Part shown: positions 56,101-64,000 of the stretch, piece after piece
How the letters are laid out: the number at the start of each line of letters is the position of its first letter
Position numbering within the stretch: the stretch's first letter is position 1
DNA from: Heterotrichella gracilis
Taxonomy: Eukaryota > Sar > Xanthophyceae > Tribonematales > Xanthonemataceae
NCBI GenBank assembly: GCA_032358255.1
Contig: JAULBX010011101.1
Span: forward strand, 1 to 64,000
DNA length: 64,000 nucleotides
Direction: 5' to 3'
Position numbers and translations under genes: made by a program
The notes under the pieces: model-generated
Database searches by the model: none
Told to the model about the DNA's origin: nothing
Seen by the model: only the letters and a program-made list of their open reading frames with translations

Positions 56101-58380
56101 AATCAGGGTCAGCTGCAGGAGTTCAGGGTTGAAGGTCGCTGCTTACCCTTGAGCTCCGGCACGTAGGCCTCTGTCAGGCTGAGCAGCAGGTTCTCAAGGA
56201 TTCACGGTTTATACCTTAGGTTCTATGCAGGGTTTTCAGCGCTTACCCTTGAGCTCCGGCACGTATGCCTCGGTCAGGCTGAGCAGCAGGTTCTCCAGGT
56301 TGTCGAAGTTGCCCACCAGCCGCAGGGGCTTAAGGGTTCAGGGTCTAGGGTTTCAAAGTACCATCCTTTTGGCTCCGGCAAAAGCACCACCGCGCGCCTC
56401 AGCAGCAGGGGATCAAGGTGAAGGGTTTTTGCAGGGTTTGAGCGCTCACCCTTGAGCTCCGGCACGTATGCCTCTGTCAAGCTGAGCAGCAGGTTCTCCA
56501 GGTTGTCGGAGTTGCCCCCCAGCCAGTACTGCAGGCTCTGCACAAAATTGCGCGCGTCCTGCGCCTTGTCGCTGGGCAGGTACTTGAGCACCTTGGGCAG
56601 GGTGCGCACAAGCTTGAGCAGGCCCTCCTCAAAGTTGTCGTTGTTCTTGCGCGCGTTCTTCATGAACTGCAGGATCCCCGGTGAAATCGTAAGTTTGAGG
56701 GCAACTTCCAGTACAATCAGCAGGACTGTGATCACAATACGGGTTGCAGGACGGACTCCAGTAAATTGTGGGTTGAAGGCGAACCTCCGGTACACCTCAA
56801 CCCTCTTTGATTCCTCAACTCCAATGTCCTCAAAGCTGCTTTGCAACCCTAGTAAAGCCCTAAACCCTACCTCGCCGATCATGGACTTGCTCTGCCCCAG
56901 CTGGCTCATCTCGAAGGTCCCCAGCTTGTTGAGACGCATGACCGCGGGCATGGATGGGAACACCAGGCAGGCGTCCAGGGTGTCGCGGCAGGGCTCAACT
57001 GCGGCGGTGATCTGCAGGGGGATGCGGGTGGGTGAATTTAGTGTGGGTGTGGCGTGGTGTGGTAGGGGGAGGGGTGAAAGGGTGTTGTGTGTCTGGAGGT
57101 GGTGCAAGGTGCAGAGTGGTACTGGACTGGTGCGGTCATGCGGCTCTACTAGATGCACTTGGCGACCACCTGCCGCGTCTGTTGTGTAAAGTCTTTGGCA
57201 TATTCTACAGCACTGCAAGTCCACGATGATTGCGACGTGCATCCTCCTTGCAGGTACAGCCTCCAGCCACTACCAACCCCCTTCCACCTGCTCACCCATC
57301 CACCCAGATGCTACAACATTCTGCTGATTCCCTCACACCCCCATGCACCCAGATCCCTGCCTTTGCACCCAGCCGATCCCTGCTATAAAACCCAACTTTC
57401 TCTTTTTCGCACCTTCTCAGCCAGCTCCTCGATGAAGATGAGCGAGCCGATGAAGATGTTGGCGTCGGCCACATCCTTCTGGAACATCTCGTAGTTGCTG
57501 GCATCGCGCAGCTCCTCCAGGAGGTACCCCACGATCTCGAAGCACGCCGTCTTGTTGGTGGCGTTGATGTTCTTCACGGCCTGGTCGAGGGAGGACTGGT
57601 ACTGTGCCTCCAGCACGACGTACACCACCTTGACCACCTTGCGGCCATTGGCGACGGGCACCACGCGACGGGTCTCGGGGTTGGTGCTTGTGAACAGACC
57701 GCCACCTGGCACAAAGCAGGAGACAGGAAGGGTTCACGGTGTATGCTGCGTAGTTTGGGAGCCTTAGTGTGCTGGAGAGGGGAGTGTTGTCAGCAAACGG
57801 CCAACTTTTGGTTTGCATCAGATGTGAAGGGACCCATCAATGTAAGTGGTTTGTGAGCAAATGAGGCGAATATGAGGGACGCCAGCAGCCAATTCAGCTA
57901 CTTATAAGCCTGTAGTTGGAGGCTGTGGGATGCAATTGGGTGCAGGGCTTCCAGTGTTCATCGACGGACTAGATACGTGATGGTGAATATCTTACCTGGG
58001 CCACCACCCAAGTCCACCTTCACTGGCTTTGGTCCAGCTGCCACCATAGTAACAACCTACGGGGAACAGTAACAGTGGTTGACAAAGTTCGTAAACTCAT
58101 ACAAAAAAAGCAGCAACAGAACTGCAGGAAAGAAGCCCTCACCTTGCGTGTTTGGTTGACGCCATTGGACAGGCTAGCCCTCTGCAAGCAACAGGATTAC
58201 AGTTAGACCAGCGCAACAAGCAGCAGAAGGTCATAACGCAGAAAGCCCACGAGTCCTCTGCCCCACCTTTCCAGAAAAGGGGTTGCTGCGGCGCGCCACA
58301 CGGCGAGATGTGGGTGCAATCAGCTGCCTAAAGCTGCCAGTGCTGGTCTCTGCCTCGAGGGGCACCCTGTGCGACGCCAT
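47116..58380 (-). CDS. CHLH: Magnesium-chelatase subunit H, chloroplast
   Basis: Porphyrin-binding large subunit that, with CHLI and CHLD, inserts Mg2+ into protoporphyrin IX, the first committed step of chlorophyll synthesis. It acts in the plastid. Twenty-four exons on the minus strand: 58380-58267, 58181-58143, 58056-57996, 57705-57413, 57011-56871, 56666-56450, 55886-55680, 55085-54939, 54715-54549, 54186-53939, 53516-53385, 53035-52780, 52401-52165, 51916-51708, 51283-51100, 50858-50720, 50500-50391, 50179-50110, 49877-49651, 49401-49162, 48849-48677, 48458-48183, 47795-47607 and 47239-47116. They total 4,200 bases, 1,399 residues, and all phases close. The N-terminal about 60 residues are Ser/Arg-rich, as in a transit peptide. 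Conserved blocks include [59 protein letters not shown] and [16 protein letters not shown], ending [12 protein letters not shown]. Many introns carry shadow exons. Confidence 0.98.
47480..47578 (-). repeat. Two shadow copies of CHLH exon 23 end
   Basis: CACCTGAACGAGCTGGAGTT near 47483 and a weaker copy near 47540 resemble the donor region at 47603-47640. Both run into CCCTAAACCCTAAA-type sequence. Confidence 0.88.
48005..48085 (-). repeat. Shadow copy of CHLH exon 22 end
   Basis: About 75 bases nearly identical to 48177-48247, including ACCACTTGGGGTTGAGCAGC and the GT donor. Confidence 0.95.
51536..51590 (-). repeat. Shadow copy of CHLH exon 14 end
   Basis: CAATCTCCATGAGCTTGCAG and TTGCCCACCACCA match 51714-51760, then the copy ends in CCCTAAACCCTG. 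Confidence 0.93.
52470..52560 (-). repeat. Shadow copy of CHLH exon 13 start
   Basis: GGAGCCGTGGGTGCCAAAGT followed by GGAGCACCGCGTCGGCCTG and the intron after it duplicate 52360-52440 almost exactly, with a period of about 122 bp. Confidence 0.95.
52645..52732 (-). repeat. Shadow copy of CHLH exon 12 interior
   Basis: GAACAGCAGATGCATGGCGTC, CACAAAGGTGGG and CTGCAC align with 52828-52905, a part of the exon that contains no splice site. Confidence 0.8.
53281..53335 (-). repeat. Shadow copy of CHLH exon 11 end
   Basis: GTATGGCACGCTGAGCTCGG matches GTATGCCACGTTGAGCTCCG at 53388, but about 15 bases of the exon are missing from the copy. Confidence 0.85.
53548..53600 (-). repeat. Shadow copy of CHLH exon 11 start
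   Basis: CTGTCGACCTGGAGGTCCTT matches CCGTCGTCCTGGAGGTCCTT near 53490. It lies upstream of the true acceptor. Confidence 0.85.
53752..53846 (-). repeat. Near-intact shadow copy of CHLH exon 10 end
   Basis: About 90 bases differ from 53937-54030 at only a few positions, mostly synonymous. The donor and the reading frame for [18 protein letters not shown] are intact. Confidence 0.95.
54450..54510 (-). repeat. Shadow copy of CHLH exon 9 end
   Basis: GCAGCGCCACCTGCACGGGG is identical in the exon and the copy. The copy has a stronger donor (CAG then GTAAG) and is followed by AGGGTTTTCAGGGTTAGGG. Confidence 0.95.
55088..55125 (-). repeat. Interstitial telomere-like repeat in CHLH intron
   Basis: AGGGTTTAGGGTTTAGGGTT directly beside the exon 8 acceptor. 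Confidence 0.85.
56140..56355 (-). repeat. Two shadow copies of CHLH exon 6 end
   Basis: ACCCTTGAGCTCCGGCACGT recurs at about 56147 and 56246 besides the true copy at 56449. The longer copy spans about 90 bases and ends in TTAAGGGTTCAGGGTCTAGG. Confidence 0.95.
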
Positions 58381-59889
58381 CCTGTGCAGCCCTGCCAAGT
58401 CCGGTAGAGAGCTCCACACCTAGTTCAGCGCAAGCATGTTTCTCTCGCGATCAAGGGGCTGATGGATGCGCTGTGTGCTGCGGCCTGCACGAGCCACAGA
58501 CTTTGTGCTGGTGCTGTCGTGGGACAGGGCTGGTGTGCGCTCTGCAAGCGCAGGTGGGGTGGGCAGGTGAGTGGGCGAATCAGGGCTTATCTCGACAGGA
58601 TCAGAGCCAATCGCGAGGAAATGGGTGCGGATCAGGTGGCCGCAGGCCGCAGGGCCGATGGGTCCCGCCTCCAGGGGTATAGTGTATGACCTATCAACTG
58701 GGGACTTGCCAGTGCATGCAAATGGTTCAAAAATTGTGTATGGTGCAAACATGGTGTATTTAGCGAGCTGAAGGCAGCTGCTGAAGCCCAGAAGTGCAAG
58801 TGTTACAGCACAGTCCACACCAGGCTGACCTATCAGAGCTGCCAGCTGGGCAGTGATGGTCATCGCACCAGTTGCAAAAGCTATGTGCATGCAAATCGCG
58901 CCCTGCCAGTATTTCTGGCTGAAGGGCTTCAAGCTTTTGTAGTTGTGCTTAAACCCTGCACACCTGAAGTTGTGATTTGGGCCACTAGCAGTCGCTGGGG
59001 GTTTTAATCTTGACCTCTCAGAGGCTGCTGCCATAGGGTTTATCTACTGCGAGTGAATGCACTCGCCAGGAGTGAGGCACAGGGCGGCTATTGTGGTGCT
59101 ACAGGCACTTTGTTCAGGTGATACACTTCAAAATTGTTCAACCTGGTCTTGAGGGGGGATGGTGTGGGCAAGTCTCTGTGGGTGGAACGCACACTGTTAT
59201 GGCACGAGGTTGTGAATCCTGCACGTTGCTCTGGTTGCCAGCCAGCTTCCCACTTTCCTTCTGGCCTAGTACTACTGTGAGTGGCCAGAACTGCCAGGTA
59301 GGGTGATAGGCACAGTGCGTGCTATAGTACATAGGCAGTGCTCAGCCATGGCAGAGCCCACATGGGAGAAGACAGGGACAATACCACCACGGGTTCGTGC
59401 CCACTGGCCAGCTGCCCAACAAGCGCTTGTGGCCAGGTCACGTTGGCACCATGGTTTGGAGCAATAGGAGGATGCTGTCAGCCCAACCCAACCAGGGTGA
59501 GGACAAGTTGCCAACATGTGTTGGACTTGAGGATGTTACAACATACATACGAGTGGAATAGCGAGTTTCGAGGTGGTGGTTGGTGCCAGGTGGCTCCAGT
59601 AAGCGGGCTGTCATAATAGGTTGTCTGAACACAAACACAACAGCTTGGAGGTGTGCAGCAACTGAATAAGGTAGATAAGTAGGTCCAGCAAGACGTTTGC
59701 ATTGCAGCAAACCATAATGAAAGCGCTGGTCACAGTGTAAGAAAACCAAACAATTGCTCTGCCAAAACAAAAGAGCGGCGGAGGCTGTAGACTGCGCAAG
59801 CTCCTGCCGTCAACAAGATGCCACCCATCAAAAACAACATGCGGTCAAGGGAAGGGCTGCAGCCATCCCATTCGTTTCATACACCCAGT
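58381..59889. promoter_or_regulatory. CHLH upstream region and 3' end of Cys-rich gene
   Basis: Contains the CHLH promoter/5' leader and the downstream part of the minus-strand gene ending at 59890. A 204-codon open frame on the minus strand (59034-58420) lacks any domain or splice support and is not called. No clear promoter motif is visible. Confidence 0.4.
59536..59540 (-). terminator. Candidate TGTAA poly(A) signal for Cys-rich gene
   Basis: TGTAA on the minus strand, about 350 bases beyond the stop at 59890. Confidence 0.35.
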
Positions 59890-61398
59890 TTACTTGCCGC
59901 CCACAGGCATGCACAGCTTGATCTTTGCCAGGTAGTCGACCCTGTCATCGGTGGCCAGCCTGTACCCAGCAGGGCACGAGAGGCAGCCCGAGGATGGGTC
60001 CCATGTCCTGCACTTGAGCTGGTACTTGAAGTCGAGGCACCTGTGGGATTGGCGGGGGGGTCAGTCAGGAGGCTTGGCCCAATGGAGAGGCGCAGTTGTT
60101 TGCACAGGGCAAGAGGTTTAGGGTTTAGCATTCAGGCACCGTCACAGCAGGGCAGAAATCACCCAGCAGGGGAGAGTTCGTCAGGCAAGTCTGCAGCCAT
60201 TCACAATGCACTGACTTTACGCGTTTGGCTGGTCCAGGCAACTGTTTAGAGTTAAGGGGGGGGGTAGGGTCCAGGCAGCGTACTTTGTGATGATGTTGAA
60301 CTTCTTGACATATGCGGGCCTGCCCATCCACCATGGATTTTGCTTTGCGGCGCCCTTGGGGCACCTGGTGCACCCGCCTGGCTTGCCGGTGTCGCTGTCC
60401 TTGGCATCAAAGCCGTTGGGAGACTTGGAGTTGGGGTTGCAGTTGAGGCCCACATAGGCGCCGGTGCTGGACCTGCCCAGGCCAGCGTACTCGCACACAA
60501 AGGCGTTCAAGTACTTGTAGGGGTTCTGGGGGTCGCCCTCCAGACCCTTGATGGGGTCGTACCCGGCGAAGCTCCTGATGTAGGCCTGCAGGGGGGGAGG
60601 AGGGGGGGGGCGTTGGTGTTGGTGGTGGGTAACCATGGGTGGCACCTGTGGCTGACGGGGGCCAAAGCCAACGCAAGTGCAGCTTTCAAATGACAGTAGG
60701 TACGAGGTTGCCCCGCGACAGAGCAGCTGTTGACTGAGGGATCAAAGCTAGTGGGTGTGGGTACAGAAGGGGAACGACAAGCAGCAGGCAGCCATATACA
60801 GTGGTGCTTGCGGGGGCACAGTTTGGTACCTTGGGGCACTTGGTGCAGCCAATGTTGCGTTTGCAGTAGGGGCCTGTCGTGGTCTTTGTGGCGCCCAGGC
60901 AGCGCATGTTGAAGCAGCTGATGCACTGTTGGATGTTGTTCTTGGCATAGACTGGCGCCAGCACATCGCTCTTCTTCTTGCCACCAAGACCGATAATCAG
61001 CTTGGGAGAGATGATGACCAGCCCAGCACCACAGTTTGCGTTCTGTGCAGCCAATGCACCTGCAAGACGGGCAACCAAGGGCGTTTAATGAAACAGGGCA
61101 AACCCTACCAGAAGAGCTGCCTCCTCCCATGTTCAGGCAACGCACACCAACTGAGGCATAAGCCCATGGGTCCTTAAGGTGGGAGCGTGTTTGGCTAGTG
61201 TGACCGACCAAAGTGGGGGTCTTGCAGGCGTACACAATCACAGGTGGAGGCCTGCCAGGAGGGGTGGTTGGCGCAGGCTGTGCAAGGGTGGCTGCTCTCT
61301 GCACGGGTTGGAAGGCACGCAACTAACTGAAACGCATGCTGAGCCTCACCTGATAGGGTGGCGAGAGTGGCCACGAGGGCCAACAGAAGAGCTGCCAT
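59890..61398 (-). CDS. Unrecognised Cys-rich secreted protein
   Basis: I do not recognise the family. Four exons (61398-61350, 61059-60830, 60585-60284, 60040-59890) give 243 residues in frame. The N-terminus is a signal peptide (MAALLLALVATLATLSG, then ALA). The mature part has regularly spaced cysteines in CxxC pairs: CISCFNMRC, CTKCPK, CTRCPKG, CLSCPAGYR. The C-terminus is DYLAKIKLCMPVGGK. Two blocks end in a similar Cys-x2-Cys-Pro-Lys unit at an exon boundary or just before a basic segment, hinting at internal repeats. It is probably secreted or wall-associated, by inference from the signal peptide and the disulphide-like pattern only. Upstream in-frame residues before this ATG exist but would bury the signal peptide. 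Confidence 0.72.
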
Positions 61399-64000
61399 TG
61401 CAGCCTTTGGGCTGCGATCGGTACGCAGCAAGCCTTCCTCTCGGGAGAACTGCAGGGAGACGAACAACAGGCGTTAGTCTTGTGTGCAGCCATCTTGTAT
61501 ACTAACCCACAGCTCATGGTCAGTGTGGGCAGCCAGCAACCAGCGGTTTCAACCAGGTGAACTGAGTATGAAGTGCAAGTGCTCTAAGAACGTGAATGTG
61601 GTGCCGAGTTGCATAAAAGGTCAACCCCGAGTCGGTGGACCACAAACGCCGGTTTACAGCTGGCACAAAACTCGACCACCGCCACAACGAACTTCCAGCA
61701 AGCACGCTTGCACCCACAACTTCAAGGTTCCAAGTTGCAACAATGCCCTTCATAACCACTGCTCAGTGTTCACATCCACTGGTTTATGAGTTATACTCGT
61801 GTGTCGGTCATTTGGACAGGTTGGGGTGCGACACACAAAACGGTTGCTCTGACTCGATTACCCAATCCTAGGCAACAGCGGAGGGCGGTGAAAGGCAAAA
61901 GCAATTGGAAAGCACGAATGCGCTTCGTTGCAGAACAGGAGCCAGCAAAACAACGGCAGGGGGCACCAGGTGAAGCAGATCTGGAAGGTGCATTGCTAAC
62001 TACCAGTACAGGTGGGTGCCAGCCCTACCACACGGTGCGACCAACGCACTATCCAAGCCAACCGATCACAGCCTACGTGTGGCAAAGGGTAACACACTCG
62101 ACGTGTTTTGCTTGTGAGATCCGTTTTTAATCCGTAAACGTGTCGCTGGGTGACAAGGTGAATCACCCCACCTACCCAACCCAACCCCGCACCTAGATCC
62201 GACCTTGCACTTGACCACACGATACAATCAAGCACATACCTGTCTTTACTTGCTCGCGCTTGCTCGGAACTATCCTGCTCGGCCTGATTATGGTGTGCAG
62301 TTGTGTTAATCGGGTTGGGTTTATGAAGCAAGTGCACAGGCGCAAAGTCCGTCGCCGCCAACCACCACGCTGAGGCGGGGGCCCGAATAATTACACATTT
62401 AACATAGGGGTGTAATACAAACTGAGCCAATAATGGTGCTAACCCCTTCCAATTTGAAGCATTCTGAGCTCGTCTAGGTGGTCGGCGGCACTGTTTCCCA
62501 CCGTCCGACATGCAGACCAACCGTTCGATTGCTGCAGCACACCTGGCACTGTGGCCAGCTGGCGAGCAAGGAAGACTTGAGAGGCCAAAGAGGGGTCAAA
62601 GCGCGTTCTCTATCGCTGCAACACAATAATATGTAGATAACAGGCCCTGGCGTGTCCTTGCACGTGGAAATGTACCAGCTTTTGCCAAAAGTGTTTGCCA
62701 CCTGCCAACCCCCACCTCCCTGTCCCAACAGGTTTGGCATGCCACCCACCCACCACCCTCTTTCTTCTACCCTCCTAGACACCGCCCATACCCACAGCCT
62801 GGGAGTCTTTCACCTTTGCCTATATGTGTTTATTTAGCCAGGCAAAGCCCCCCTTTTGGGAGGGAGGCCAAACGGGGCTTCGCCACAGTGTGCACAGGGT
62901 GAACGGTAAGGGCTCTGCATACTATTTCAACTATAAAGGCATGCCTTTGTGCCCTGGATGCAGTCTGTGGGGGGGCACCTGGCCACTTGCATCCTCTGAA
63001 TCTGCACCACATACAATATATTGGCGCTAAATAGCGCCTGTCTGCAAAGCACAATAGTGTGGTTGCCACCAGCGTAGGCAAAGGGTTGTCGTTACCAAGC
63101 CCGTGTCCTTGAGGCACATGCAGCACACTGCACAGTGCCCTTGCGTCCACACATGCATGCCCAAGCGCTATGTTAGTCCCCTCACTGGCCACAATTGGGC
63201 GCCCACCCCCCCTGCCCCCCCTGTGCTGGCCGAGGGGATCAGCCTGGCCACCACTGACCGGGACATGGGCCTTATATGCTAGGCCTGTGGTGTGGCAATC
63301 AGTATCTACTTTTATAGAGGAAGAATATAATTACATACGAGTGAAGGTGCCCCTGGCCTGCACACAGCAACCAGGGGTAGTCAAAGGTAGTCCATTCAGC
63401 CATTCTGCCCCTGCTGCCAGTCCTGCTGAAACTGGGCACGGCACACAAGTAATAAGCGTGCACGCCTGCTGCCCCAGGCTTTATGTCATCATAAATATGT
63501 ATTCATTGTACAATACGTTTATGCACAGTTAGCACAACCAAGCTCCGCTAGTAGGTGCTCTAGGTGTGGGTCTAGGTCGCCTAGAGTGGTCATTAATAAG
63601 TACCCGCTTTACCTTTGCGTTTTACCCTATTTATATTTTTTTGGGTCTGGATTTAATTGGGTGGATAATTATTCTGCTTTTGGCCAGTGTCGCAATAACG
63701 CCTGGAGATATCACATTTTGGGCAAAGTTGGACCTCGTGTACATATCACGCATTGCAACTACGCAACGCAATTTAGCTGCATTGCAGAGATGGTATAAGG
63801 AGTATCAGACATGGCTGGCTGTCGCAAAAGCATTAATTGGGCGCCTTGCAGACAATACGGCAATCAAGATGGCAGTTACAGTGTTACAGGAAAGTGTGCC
63901 AGATGTAGGTCACGCGCAATGTTCACAAAGCGTTCATGTGCCAGATTTGCACGCACGTGGCATCACCGGTACTACACCCCACACCGGAGTGAATTATTCT
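61399..64000. other. No supported gene
   Basis: Upstream region of the Cys-rich gene to the window end. It contains only short frames without domains, AT-richer towards 63600. No repeat array or RNA gene was recognised. Confidence 0.45.

Noticed and set aside
58420-59034. 204-codon minus-strand frame upstream of CHLH
   Set aside because: No homology, domain or splice context. It overlaps the expected CHLH promoter and leader.
1-64000. CRISPR arrays, operons, ribosome-binding sites, prophage or bacterial mobile elements
   Set aside because: The gene structure is nuclear eukaryotic with spliceosomal introns. No spaced identical repeats or bacterial signals were seen.

Overview
The window is nuclear DNA of a green alga, most likely a chlamydomonadalean (volvocine-like) chlorophyte. 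The evidence is the magnesium-chelatase H subunit (24 exons, 1,399 residues), a papain-type protease with a long Ser-Pro/Pro-rich tail, GC-rich exons with many short introns, and TGTAA motifs downstream of several genes. The species cannot be fixed from the sequence alone.

Layout. (+) 2658-4133: small basic protein with a four-copy tandem array of its last exon. (+) 5715-6236: ALG13, intronless. (-) 9371-7509: bifunctional methylene-tetrahydrofolate dehydrogenase/cyclohydrolase (folD type). (-) about 16695-11167: RNF10-type RING protein. (+) 19417-23178: CDH1/FZR activator of the anaphase-promoting complex. (-) 27362-25010: S-adenosylmethionine synthetase, complete, 393 aa. (+) 28137-30525: HDHD2-type HAD phosphatase, complete, 263 aa. 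(-) 33423-31759: AN1/C2H2 zinc-finger stress-associated protein, complete, 297 aa. (+) 35691-39101: papain-family protease, complete, 511 aa. (-) 44967 to about 42552: unrecognised type I membrane protein. (-) 58380-47116: CHLH, complete. (-) 61398-59890: unrecognised Cys-rich secreted protein, complete, 243 aa. Several of these gene models were joined exon by exon, and the reading phase closes at every junction. The stretches between genes hold no gene I can support.

The genes are housekeeping functions: chlorophyll synthesis, one-carbon metabolism and SAM supply, N-glycosylation, cell-cycle proteolysis and stress response. They do not form a functional cluster, as is normal for a nuclear chromosome.

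The striking signal is architectural. Most multi-exon genes here carry decayed copies ('shadow exons') of about 25-110 bases of their own exons in the adjacent intron, usually spanning the splice site. These copies repeatedly end in, or lie beside, short telomere-like TTTAGGG/CCCTAAA stretches. One intron (2751-2995) is bracketed by direct repeats, as expected if it arose by tandem duplication of an AGGT-containing exon segment. A second oddity is the RNF10-type protein, whose RING domain has lost three zinc-binding cysteines, all to serine.
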